Origin: Marinilabiliaceae bacterium JC017 | Lineage (GTDB): Bacteria > Bacteroidota > Bacteroidia > Bacteroidales > Marinilabiliaceae | Length of the DNA: 46,241 bases | NCBI GenBank assembly: GCA_004296775.1 | Contig: RHGE01000001.1 | Location: forward strand, 771-47,011 | Direction of reading: 5' to 3' | Made by a program: the position numbers and the translations under genes | Part shown: positions 26,781-35,583 of the stretch, piece after piece | How positions within the stretch are numbered: the stretch's first letter is position 1 | Layout of the letters: every line of letters begins with the position of its first letter | Notes under the pieces: model-generated | What the model saw: the letters and a program-made list of their open reading frames with translations, nothing else | What the model was told of the DNA's origin: nothing | Databases searched by the model: none

Positions 26781-27410
26781 AGGGGATCTTTTTTGGAACA
26801 CCTGGAATCCGTTCCACATGACTTGATGAGCAATTCAATTAACACGACGGCAATTTCAGAAGACACAAAACCTTTTTCAGAAGACCTGGAATCCCTTTCA
26901 AATGGAAATAGATTGATCGACATGAAACAAATGGAGATACATTTTATCAAAGAGGACCGCAACGAAATCACCCCGCGCCTGGCATAGCGTCTCGCCATAT
27001 CACATTCACCCCCGGCAGCATAACACACTCACAACCTGATTTATCTATTTTTCATACAACTTCTGCCGAAATCAAATGTATTCCGAAATTATCCGACTAT
27101 AAGCATTAATTGCTTGCACAGACACGACGTCCAGCTGACACAGGCACGACGTCCAGCTGACACAGGCACGACAAGAGAATATACCCAAGTTCTCTCACCA
27201 ATACTTACTGGATTCTGTCCAAAGCAACCTGTGTTGCGCCTGTGACAGGTCATTCATATCTTCCTGAATTTCTGGTTTCGCACAGCTTACCATTTCCCTT
27301 CAGCGAACCAGATAATTTCCAAATGATACCTAAAAAACATAACTCCCCTGTCATTTCCCCATCTTGCTTTTGATTATATTTACCTGTCATCATTTCAAAA
27401 CCTCAACTCA
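26781..27410. other. 630-bp non-coding region with 22-bp direct repeat
   Basis: No supported gene. A plus-strand frame at 26793-26987 and its antisense shadow lack any family or leader. The region includes 2.4 copies of a 22-bp repeat at 27123-27175 and the presumed promoter of the beta-lactamase gene. The stretch GATTATATTTACC (27372) is close to the TAnnTTTG pattern but not exact. Confidence 0.5.
27123..27175. repeat. 22-bp tandem direct repeat, 2.4 copies
   Basis: Two exact 22-base units (27123-27144, 27145-27166) of the form CACGACGTCCAGCTGACAC plus AGG, then a partial third copy CACGACA. Each unit includes two palindromic cores, GACGTC and CAGCTG. The length recalls iterons, but two copies on an apparently chromosomal segment without a replication gene do not make an origin. 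Confidence 0.9.
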
Positions 27411-28178
27411 ATGAAAAAAATCTCCATCTTGCTTGGCCTTTGGGGAATGGGACTTTTCCTGATTGCCCAAAACACTACTACACCAATAACAATATCTTCC
27501 GACCTGAAATTAACCCCCGTCTCTGAAGGAGTTTACATGCATACGGTTTGGACCTCTTCACCAAAATACGGCAGATTTCCATCCAATGGCCTGGTGATTA
27601 TAAAAAACAAGAAGGCTATTCTTGTAGATACTCCCATGGATGATGCCAATACCCGTCTTTTGTGTCAATACCTCAAGGATACATTTGGAGCAGAAGTTGT
27701 TAAAGTGATTGTGGGACATTACCATGAAGATTGCATTGGCGGGCTGAATTACATCCACAACCAAGATATTACATCCATTGGCTTGAAAAAGACCAAAATT
27801 ATTTGTGCGGAACAGCAACTTCCCACTCCCATCATATCCTTCACCAAAAAAAAGACATTCTACTTCGAAGGAGAAAAAGTAATCTGTCAATATTTTGGCG
27901 GGGGACACACCATTGACAACATCGTGGTTTATTTCCCTGAGAGAAAAGTACTTTTTGGCGGCTGCCTCATTAAAAGCCTCCAATCACAAGGACTGGGCAA
28001 TACTACAGATGCCGTGATAGAGGAATGGGATAGCACCATTAATAAACTGAAAGCAACTTTTACCGACATCCGGTTTGTTATCCCTGGCCATGGTAGCTTT
28101 GGAAATGCGGATTTACTTGATCATACCATCAGGTTGGTGCAGGATTATAAGGCCAACAAGGAGAAAGGGAAAAGGTGA
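27411..28178 (+). CDS. bla: Subclass B1 metallo-beta-lactamase
   Basis: A 255-residue secreted zinc hydrolase of beta-lactams. A signal peptide ends LIAQN. Zinc site 1: His103 and His105 in GHYHEDCIGG, His166 in GGGHTIDN. Zinc site 2: Asp107, Cys185 in FGGCLIKS, His227 in PGHGS. The GGC(L/F)IKS signature with Cys and the H-x-H-x-D motif are those of subclass B1 (CcrA, BlaB, IND); B3 enzymes lack the Cys. The length and order match B1. Many Bacteroidota carry an intrinsic B1 enzyme, and no mobile element is seen beside it. It is near, but not in, the RND efflux operon. The C terminus (NKEKGKR) runs into a purine-rich repeat, so the last residues may vary between strains. Resistance spectrum cannot be read. 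Confidence 0.94.
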   Translation: MKKISILLGLWGMGLFLIAQNTTTPITISSDLKLTPVSEGVYMHTVWTSSPKYGRFPSNGLVIIKNKKAILVDTPMDDANTRLLCQYLKDTFGAEVVKVIVGHYHEDCIGGLNYIHNQDITSIGLKKTKIICAEQQLPTPIISFTKKKTFYFEGEKVICQYFGGGHTIDNIVVYFPERKVLFGGCLIKSLQSQGLGNTTDAVIEEWDSTINKLKATFTDIRFVIPGHGSFGNADLLDHTIRLVQDYKANKEKGKR

Positions 28179-28222
28179 AGGAAAAAGGTAAAAGGGAAAA
28201 GGTGAAGGGAAAAGGTGAAAGC
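28155..28222 (+). repeat. Purine-rich GGGAAAAGGTGAAG minisatellite
   Basis: Degenerate units of about 14 bases (GGGAAAAGGTGAAGG and variants) begin inside the last codons of the beta-lactamase gene and continue past its stop. The TGA stop itself lies in an AAGGTGAAGG unit. The plus strand is purine-only over long runs. Confidence 0.85.
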
Positions 28223-29090
28223 ATCAAAATCTGCTCTGTACATTTACAAAAACTGCAAAGGCTTTTTAAAATCTGTGGTAATCCGTTCTCATCTGCGGAC
28301 AAAAAAACTTTGCGACAATTGGCGGAATTCGCCGACAAAAAAACTTTGCGGTTTTGCGACGTTACTGGGGAAAGATGAAAGCTCCAAAATCTGCTCTGCG
28401 GACCTCTGTGTTTCCACTGTGACTTTCTATCTAACTCTTTGGCAGAAAATCAGATTTTCAAATGAAAACCAGTTTTTTTTGACCATTCTTATTTGTTACA
28501 AAAAATATTACCCCCTTTGTCCCCCTACGTTAGGGGGATTCAGGGATCCTTAAATATTAGCTACTTCCGGCGCACAGAGCCCTCTGCGGTAATCAACCCA
28601 CCAGTTGCGCCGATATGAATGGTACTTATACCCAGGGTTCCGCGTGGCTCCACCCCGGGCTTTTACTTTCAAGCCCTTACAGGGCAAAATGGTTGCATTA
28701 GAATCTGTGGATAATAAAATTCGTGGTAATTCGCGATAATTCGTTGACCAAAAAAATCATTGCACCTTATGCGGCTTTGCGAGAAATATCCCCAATCTCT
28801 GTCAGCCATGAAATGTGGATTTACAAAAACTGTAAAGGGCTTTTTAAAATCTGTGGTAATCCGTTCTCATCTGCGGACAAAAAAATTTGCGGCTTTGCGA
28901 GAACAACAATTGCAAGAAACATCCCTGATCCCTCCCCCTTTTCAACCCATCACCCAAAAAGTTGTATTCATAAAAAATAATTACCCTCACTCAGCGTTAA
29001 TTTAATCGTACAGAATACAAGTATCACAACTGCCAACATTCATTACATTTATAACTAATAGCACATACCCTTTCACAAAAATCAGCTAAA
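28179..29090. repeat. Repeat-rich non-coding region before the ABC permease gene
   Basis: The 0.9 kb between the beta-lactamase and permease genes has no supported gene. A 72-base element at 28243-28314 recurs at 28820-28890 with few changes (core TTTTTAAAATCTGTGG, then TCTCATCTGCGGAC and an A-run). AAAATCTGCTCTG is seen at about 28227 and 28388. Related CTTTGCG/CTCTGCG wording occurs at 28300-28430, 28770 and 36419. Frames across it are short and repeat-derived. Confidence 0.75.
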
Positions 29091-31514
29091 ATGACTAAAC
29101 ATAGTTTTATTGTGGCCTTTCGAAACATTCTGAAAGGCAAATCCTTTTCCCTCATCAACCTGTCGGGACTGAGCATCGTCCTGTCCACCGTATTCTTCAT
29201 CCTGGTTTACTATTTCTATGAGAACAGCTACGACCATTTTCTTACCGACAATGAAACCATTTACCGGGTATCCTATACCCAGACACAAAACAACAGTCCG
29301 GTATTTGAAAAAGCCACCTCGGTTTATGCCATCGGGCCGCTCCTGAAAGACAACCTGCCGGAAGTGGAGCGGTATGCCCGTGGCGGATATGAAACCTGCC
29401 TGGTATTTAAGGATAACATCATCTTCAATGACGTAGAATTGCTATGGGCCGACTCCACATTTCTCCAAACGGTCCCGCTACACCTGACCATGGGGAGCAA
29501 CCAATCGGCCCTGACCGAACCATACACCATGGTACTCTCCCATTCCATGGCTCAAAAATATTTTGGCCAGGAAAATCCCATTGGTCAAACGGTGTATATC
29601 AATAAAAACATGCCCTTCAGGGTCACCGGTGTTTTTGATGATATCCCCCAAAACTCCCATTTCAACTTTAAGCTGCTGATTTCGCTTTCCACCCTGGACA
29701 AAACGCTGGGAGATTATGGCACTAAAGATCGTGGCTGGTATGGAGAAGACTGGCTCTACACCTATATAAAAACCTCCCCTGGTACCAATCCGGCACGGCT
29801 GGAAGAAAAGATAAACCAGCTGACAGAGGCCCACCTGCCCGATCACTTTAAAACCAGCAACACGGAGCTGCATTTCAGCCTGCAACCGGTAAAAGAGATC
29901 CACCTGCTTCCAACACTGGACAATGAATTCAAGCCTAAAGGGAATAAGCAAAACCTACTTTTCATCCTGCTAATCGGCTTATTGTTACTACTCATCACCT
30001 GGGTTAACTACGTGAATATTTCCGCCTCCCGCTTTTTTGAGAAGATCAAAAACATCAATATCCGTAAGATCATCGGCGCCACCCGTTTTTCCCTAATCAC
30101 CGATTTCACCATTGAAGCATTGCTCCTCAACCTGGTAGCCGGCGTAGTGGCTTTCATGCTGTCAGAGATTGCTATTCCTTGGTTTGACACCCTCAGCGGA
30201 AAGCCGTTGAGTGCCTTTCTGAGCAACCACCTGCTTCTTTTCTCCTATTTCCCTGTAGCAATAATTCTCATCACCGCTTTTTCCGGTCTGTTTGCCATAT
30301 TCTCCATTGCTTCCCTGCCGCCGGTTCACAGTTCTTCGCACACCCGGGACTTCGGGCTGAAGAATTCATGGATCAAGAAGGGATTAACCATTTTCCAACT
30401 CACCGCCTCCATGGCCCTTATTGTTTCGGTGATTGTGATCCGAAAACAGATCAACTTCATCGGCTCGCAAAACAAGGGATTTAATGAAGAAAATGTATTG
30501 GTGTTAGAAGCACCCAAAAACTTAAACATGGACAGCACCAAGCTGCAGAAATATCTCTTCTTTCGTGACCAGGTGCTGAATATGCCGGAAGCAACGGCCA
30601 TGACCAGCTCCATTGTGGGCGTGGGTGATGAAGTGGTCAGCGAAGGAAAAGTGACACACCTCAACGGTCGTTTAACCGAATGTGTCACGTTGAAAAGCTA
30701 CATGATTGATGATGGGTTTATTGATGTACACGACATACAGCTGTTGGCAGGCCGCAATTTCAATCCCAACCTGAAAACAAACAAAGACAAAATACTGCTA
30801 AACGCATCGGCTGTTAAAATGCTGGGTTTCGATGCCCCTGCTGACATCATCGATAACGTACTGAGACTGCCGGAAGGTGAGAACCTGACGGTGATCGGGG
30901 TGATTAACGACTTCAACCAGGAAAACCTCCACCATACCATTAAACCCACCTTCTTTTACCATGCCCACCCCACCTGGTTTGGATGCTACTCGGTAAAAAT
31001 CGCATCGGGAAATATGGCACAAACGGTAGCTGCCATTCAGGATAAATGGCAGCAGGTATATCCCAATGCGCCTTTCGACTACCATTTCCTCGATTCCTAC
31101 CTGGATGATCTCTACAAAGCCGACATCCGGTTTGGCAACATCATTATGCTATTTACGATTATTGCCATATTGGTCTCTTGCCTGGGGCTCATAGGGCTTA
31201 TTTTAATCATTACCAGCAAGAAGATAAAAGAGATCGGTATCCGAAAAGTGAATGGTGCCAGCCTGGCTGAGATACTAAGCCTGCTCAACAAAGACTTTGT
31301 AAAATGGTCCGTCATTGCTTTTGTGCTGGCCAGTCCCCTCTCCTGGATAGCTATGCATCGCTGGCTTTCCAACTTCGCCTATCAAACAGCCATCAGCTGG
31401 TGGGTATTCCTCCTGGCTGGTTTGGCAGTCACCACCATTGCCCTGTTAACTGTGAGCTGGCAATCGTACCGGTCGGCCATGCACAATCCGGTTGAGGCTT
31501 TGAAGTGTGATTAA
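29091..31514 (+). CDS. ABC transporter permease, MacB/FtsX type
   Basis: An 807-residue inner-membrane protein with the double FtsX layout common in Bacteroidota. TM1 (20-45) is followed by a MacB_PCD periplasmic domain (about 45-265), a three-helix FtsX block (about 290-405), a further TM (about 430-450), a second periplasmic domain (about 450-670), and a final FtsX block (about 685-800) with IGIRKVNGASLAEILSLL and an ending PVEALKCD. Such permeases need a LolD/MacB-type ATPase, which is not encoded next to it. They may move lipoproteins, peptides or antibiotics or act as mechanotransmitters. The locus seems monocistronic and ends with a strong terminator. Confidence 0.92.
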   Translation: MTKHSFIVAFRNILKGKSFSLINLSGLSIVLSTVFFILVYYFYENSYDHFLTDNETIYRVSYTQTQNNSPVFEKATSVYAIGPLLKDNLPEVERYARGGYETCLVFKDNIIFNDVELLWADSTFLQTVPLHLTMGSNQSALTEPYTMVLSHSMAQKYFGQENPIGQTVYINKNMPFRVTGVFDDIPQNSHFNFKLLISLSTLDKTLGDYGTKDRGWYGEDWLYTYIKTSPGTNPARLEEKINQLTEAHLPDHFKTSNTELHFSLQPVKEIHLLPTLDNEFKPKGNKQNLLFILLIGLLLLLITWVNYVNISASRFFEKIKNINIRKIIGATRFSLITDFTIEALLLNLVAGVVAFMLSEIAIPWFDTLSGKPLSAFLSNHLLLFSYFPVAIILITAFSGLFAIFSIASLPPVHSSSHTRDFGLKNSWIKKGLTIFQLTASMALIVSVIVIRKQINFIGSQNKGFNEENVLVLEAPKNLNMDSTKLQKYLFFRDQVLNMPEATAMTSSIVGVGDEVVSEGKVTHLNGRLTECVTLKSYMIDDGFIDVHDIQLLAGRNFNPNLKTNKDKILLNASAVKMLGFDAPADIIDNVLRLPEGENLTVIGVINDFNQENLHHTIKPTFFYHAHPTWFGCYSVKIASGNMAQTVAAIQDKWQQVYPNAPFDYHFLDSYLDDLYKADIRFGNIIMLFTIIAILVSCLGLIGLILIITSKKIKEIGIRKVNGASLAEILSLLNKDFVKWSVIAFVLASPLSWIAMHRWLSNFAYQTAISWWVFLLAGLAVTTIALLTVSWQSYRSAMHNPVEALKCD

Positions 31515-31543
31515 ATCAAGTGTAAACCTGTGCTGTAAAAAAT

Positions 31544-31595
31544 AACCGGGGTGCAATCATTAGCCTATTGACTGATGAGTGCACCCCGGTTTTCT
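31544..31595 (+). terminator. Intrinsic terminator after the ABC permease gene
   Basis: Perfect 12-bp arms AACCGGGGTGCA (31544-31555) and TGCACCCCGGTT (31580-31591), with a 24-base loop, followed by TTCTT. It lies 29 bases after the stop codon. Confidence 0.9.
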
Positions 31596-31599
31596 TATG

Positions 31600-32122
31600 C
31601 AAAATGTATAATTAAATAAAACTGAAGCTTATCTATGCCCTTTCTCTGTTACTAACGACATTATTCTAATAATATTGCAAATAGGGGGGGGTAATATCAC
31701 CACAATTAATTTAGCATGTTAGTATTTCAAATCAGTATTGTCCAAAATAATTTGTAATCTCTATTGCGCTCTAGCCGCGCAGGCTTATACTTTTTTGCTA
31801 CAGCCAAAAAAAGTATACAAAAAAGGCCGCCGCTCACAACAAATAGCTAAAATTTAATTCCTTTTCGCTGAAAGAAAATAACTCGCTCCGCTTCAAACAG
31901 ATTTTCTTTCTTAACGCTTCAATCCATTAAATTTTTTAACGCTATTTCTTGAAGGCGGGATAACCAATCAATCCCCTATATCCCAAAAACATTAATAAAC
32001 CGTTGTAACTATCAACATTATTCGTTATAACCCTTAATTATTTAGGACAGTAATGATTTCAAATCAGTATTGTCCTGAATAAATTCGTATTATCCAATAT
32101 GCTCAAGCCGCACGGGCTTATT
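31600..32122. repeat. Dispersed repeat, family B, copy 2 (inverted)
   Basis: Gene-free. On the minus strand the order is: tail motif beginning at 32122 (GCCCGTGCGGCTTGAGC, then an imperfect palindrome at 32043-32076), a 100-base spacer, the head GGGGATTGATTGG, the body with AGAAAGAAAATCTGTTTGAAGC, the hairpin with arms ATACTTTTTT/AAAAAAGTAT (31788-31817), and the tail again (ending about 31720). This is the same order as copy 1 at 5117-5485. The first tail runs into the stop codon of the surface-protein gene. Confidence 0.85.
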
Positions 32123-35100
32123 AATGCTTCACCACTTTTTTTATCACACTCTGATTATTTACTCCCGTGGTTTGCAGAAGATAAATACCATTAGGCAATT
32201 CCCCTAAACTGATAGCATTAGAATCTGACGTTAATATACCTTCCATAACTAACTCACCGGAGAGATTAAAAATAAGGTAAGGTGCTCCATTACACCCATT
32301 GATGATCGCCACCTTATCATGTGTCGGATTTGGCATAACCTGCACCTTCTGAACAGTAATAATATCCAGTACCGTTGGCGTTTGAATGGTGATGGTCCGG
32401 GTTAACTCAGCCCCGTTCCAGTTAGTACTCGGTTGCATAAAAACCGTCACCGTTGCCTCACCGGGCTTTAAGGCCTTAAACTTATAATTACCTAAATTCT
32501 CAATCACGTCCACTAAATCAGGCGTAGTGGTCTTGAAATACATCTTATTATTGAGGTCATTGGAAGCCACCAGTGACACCTCATCACCAACCTTCACCTG
32601 GCTCAAATCCTGATCCCAGTCAATTACAGGCGTTCCTTTATCTATTACCAGTGTGACGGAGGCGCTTCCCTGGTAGTCAGGATCGGCAGAAGTAACTTTC
32701 ACCTCGTATGAACCTGCCTCATTGGCAACGTCTGTAATGAGGCCATTGTTAGTATATGTAACACGTACGGCTACACCCTCCGGCTCTGTGGTTATTGTTA
32801 CTTCTTTATTGTTTCCATCGTAAACCTGTTGCAGATCATCAATGGATATCTGCAACTCCTTGGGATAAACATGAACGGTAAAAGTGCGGGTCAGCTCTGT
32901 TGCCTTCCAGTTTTTATCAGCTAGCACATAAGCTGTCACTTTTGCCTCTCCGGGCTTGATGGCACGCAACTTATAATTATCCATATACTGAGATAATTCC
33001 ACCAAATCAGGCGTCGTCGTCTTAAAATCTAAAAGAAGAAAACGCTCGGATGAGGCCACCAATGGAATTTCATCGCCATTATCCACCTGGTTCAAATCCT
33101 GGTCCCAAACAATTTTAGGTGTTCCCTTGGCAATAACCAGTGTAGCCGTAGCTCTTCCTACATAACCTTCATTGGCAGATGTCACCTCTACCTCATAGGT
33201 TCCTGCATCTCGTGCAAAGCCCCAATTGGTTCCTTGTTTTATGTATTTCACATTCACCTCAATGCCTTCCGGAACAGTAGTGACAGTCACTTCTTTTTCG
33301 TTTCCATCATAAACCTGCTGCAAATCATCAATGATTATCTGCAACTGCTTTTTAGAGATTTGAATTGTTTTCTTTACCACCTGCATATTATTGGTACCTA
33401 TCCATTGATCATCTCCCTGAATGGCGGCAGTAATAGTGACTTCTCCATTAGCTTTCACATGAAGTTCATTGTTCTCTATGTAGGCAATCGTTCTATCAGA
33501 AGAAGTGTACTGGACCGGCCGACCCGAATTAGAGGTAGCCTCAAGCGGAATGATATCTCCTGTATTTACATTTTCAAATTTCTGATCCCAATAGATAAAC
33601 TGAGCTCTTTTAAGCATGGGCCTCTGAACATTCTCCAGGTCGGCCATACACCAGATATTATTAAAATCCCAATTAGAGAACCTGCTTTTAGTGGCAAATG
33701 CTCCGGTTGTTAATCCATTAGAAGAATAGGAACCAGCTGAAGTGGCTTGCCCGGAAGTGCTTTTATCCCAATAAAGGAAACTTTGAGACTTATCAACCGA
33801 ATAGCCAATCACTCCTCCTGCCGATGACTCAGCAGTCACCTTCCCGGCGGCATAACAATGATAGTTTTTCATGAAGTTGTATCCGATCAATCCACCAACA
33901 TTACTTTTACCGGTTACTGAGGCCAGTGAAAAGCAATCAGAGGCTTTACCGGAGTTCGTTCCAATCAATCCACCCACCTTAGAGGCTGAAGGGGCATTTA
34001 TCATACCTGTAGTATAACATTTTTTGATATCACCGGGCGAAGAAAGAACACCAATTAAGCCACCAATACTTCTCTCACTACCTTGAATATCGCCTTGGAT
34101 AACAATACAATTTTCAAATATCCCCGTAGCTTTTCCGGCAAAAGCACCCACTTTTTCTTTGCCTTTTATTACCGGATTATCAAGCACTATATCTGTGATA
34201 GTGGAACTGGAGGTATAACCAAATAATCCCACATTTATTTCCTCTTCCCGATTAATGGTCAGATGACTAATCGCATGTCCCTGCCCCTTAAAAGAACCGG
34301 TAAAAGGTGCTGCTTCTGATCCGATGGGCTGAAATCCTTTCCCTTCATTCCAGTTCTTCGAATCTGTGGCATCAATGTCTTTTACCAGGATAAAATACTT
34401 GTCTGACATGATGGTGATTTCACTCAACTGGCGGAGTTGACCTAATGTGGCAACCTGGTAAGGATCATTAACCGATCCATCACCACCCTCAAAAGTGTAT
34501 TGCATATTATAATGGGCAGTGTAGGTAAAATCACCTGCCTGTGCCTGAAAAGAGTATGTGGCGTCCTTAGATACTTCATCATCTCCCAAGCTCCAGTGAG
34601 AAAAGGTACAATATTCAGTACTCACTGCTTCTAATGTAATAAGGTCTCCTACCTGATAACCGCCGGCTCCGCTCACACTTCCAGCTCCGGCAGGATTTGA
34701 ATTCAGACTTATATTACAGGGATAGTTAGAGTTTCGGACGAAAGTTCCTGTAATCTGTGCATTTACATGACCTGTTTTATCATTTAAGGTTTCTCCCGTT
34801 GCCTCATCGCAAGGATAATATAATAGCAGGTTCTCCCATGTTAATCCATCGATAGCATTCACCGTAGACTCCTCAATACTTTTACCTGTAACCTTAGCAA
34901 GCTGATCAATGGTAAGCGGTGTATTCCACAGACGAATTTCATCAAATGAATTATCTCCTCCTTTATCCCCTTTATGATTTCCTGCATTCCCTCCATTGAA
35001 ATAGAAGTTTTCACCGGGATCTATCCAGGTTTGATCCATTTTTTCACTTTTCTTTTCGCCATTCACCCACAGGGAATAATCCACCTTTCCACTCTCTTTT

Positions 35101-35450
35101 TTCTGCCAGGAAAAAGCCATGTGATACCAGGTATCCGGTCCGTTAAGATCATTCAGGTTGTACTCCAGCTTATCTGAGCCGGATGCTACCCGCGCAGCAA
35201 CTCTTCCATCCTCATATATCCACATCTCCCAATCATTTCCACCAACACTATTATCAAAGACAGAGTTATAATTGAAAAAAGATTTAGGCTTAATCTGAAA
35301 TTCCAAAGTACCGGACTCTGGCAATTGCTTCGGAATAGAAACATACCCTAACTGACCCGTTGAAAATTCAATAGATCCGCCACCAGGACCTTGTCCAAAA
35401 CTATAAACACAAGCTAATACCGAAAAAACTAATACGTAAAGTTTTTGCAT
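32121..35450 (-). CDS. T9SS-sorted surface protein with LamG, GLUG and MBG modules
   Basis: A 1109-residue secreted protein. A signal peptide ends VYSFGQ. Residues about 25-230 form a concanavalin/LamG-type domain (FDEIRLWNTPLT). About 245-315 is an InlB-like bacterial repeat (NPAGAGSVSGAGGY, FSHWSLGDDE). About 320-600 contains GLUG motifs (GGLIGTNSGKASDCFS, VGGLIGYNF, AGGVIGYS). After 610 there are alternating Ig2-like units and two MBG-type units, each starting QLQI/ELQISIDDLQQVYDGN and ending VTLVI-KGTP. A T9SS sorting tail (VMPNPTHDKVAI ... GIYLLQT) closes it. All modules are extracellular, so carbohydrate or surface binding is probable. It is divergent from the PAS-LuxR gene, with an exact 16-bp palindrome between them. 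Confidence 0.92.
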   Translation of the reverse strand: MQKLYVLVFSVLACVYSFGQGPGGGSIEFSTGQLGYVSIPKQLPESGTLEFQIKPKSFFNYNSVFDNSVGGNDWEMWIYEDGRVAARVASGSDKLEYNLNDLNGPDTWYHMAFSWQKKESGKVDYSLWVNGEKKSEKMDQTWIDPGENFYFNGGNAGNHKGDKGGDNSFDEIRLWNTPLTIDQLAKVTGKSIEESTVNAIDGLTWENLLLYYPCDEATGETLNDKTGHVNAQITGTFVRNSNYPCNISLNSNPAGAGSVSGAGGYQVGDLITLEAVSTEYCTFSHWSLGDDEVSKDATYSFQAQAGDFTYTAHYNMQYTFEGGDGSVNDPYQVATLGQLRQLSEITIMSDKYFILVKDIDATDSKNWNEGKGFQPIGSEAAPFTGSFKGQGHAISHLTINREEEINVGLFGYTSSSTITDIVLDNPVIKGKEKVGAFAGKATGIFENCIVIQGDIQGSERSIGGLIGVLSSPGDIKKCYTTGMINAPSASKVGGLIGTNSGKASDCFSLASVTGKSNVGGLIGYNFMKNYHCYAAGKVTAESSAGGVIGYSVDKSQSFLYWDKSTSGQATSAGSYSSNGLTTGAFATKSRFSNWDFNNIWCMADLENVQRPMLKRAQFIYWDQKFENVNTGDIIPLEATSNSGRPVQYTSSDRTIAYIENNELHVKANGEVTITAAIQGDDQWIGTNNMQVVKKTIQISKKQLQIIIDDLQQVYDGNEKEVTVTTVPEGIEVNVKYIKQGTNWGFARDAGTYEVEVTSANEGYVGRATATLVIAKGTPKIVWDQDLNQVDNGDEIPLVASSERFLLLDFKTTTPDLVELSQYMDNYKLRAIKPGEAKVTAYVLADKNWKATELTRTFTVHVYPKELQISIDDLQQVYDGNNKEVTITTEPEGVAVRVTYTNNGLITDVANEAGSYEVKVTSADPDYQGSASVTLVIDKGTPVIDWDQDLSQVKVGDEVSLVASNDLNNKMYFKTTTPDLVDVIENLGNYKFKALKPGEATVTVFMQPSTNWNGAELTRTITIQTPTVLDIITVQKVQVMPNPTHDKVAIINGCNGAPYLIFNLSGELVMEGILTSDSNAISLGELPNGIYLLQTTGVNNQSVIKKVVKH

Positions 35451-35508
35451 AGGTTAAAGTTTAAAAATAAGTAGGCAAACTTATCCACACTTCTCTTTTC
35501 AGCGAAAA

Positions 35509-35524
35509 TTTCTACCGGTAGAAA
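35509..35524. promoter_or_regulatory. 16-bp perfect palindrome in a divergent promoter region
   Basis: TTTCTACCGGTAGAAA is a perfect dyad 58 bases before the surface-protein start (-) and 59 bases before the PAS-LuxR start (+), almost exactly central. The position and symmetry suit an operator for a dimeric regulator, possibly the LuxR-type protein itself. Confidence 0.6.
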
Positions 35525-35583
35525 AATGGTATTTTCCCGAAAGATCCTATTTTTACAGGCCAAAGCGGAAGCTCACACCCCAT

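Noticed and set aside
26793-26987. 64-residue frame after the LytTR regulator
   Set aside because: No promoter space or recognisable family, and its codon pattern is not convincing; an antisense frame overlaps it equally well.
27123-27175. Iteron-based replication origin
   Set aside because: Only 2.4 copies, no replication-initiator gene and no A/T-rich unwinding region next to it.
28179-29090. CRISPR array or tandem-spacer structure in the repeat-rich gap
   Set aside because: The repeats are two long, unequally spaced copies, without regular spacers or cas genes.
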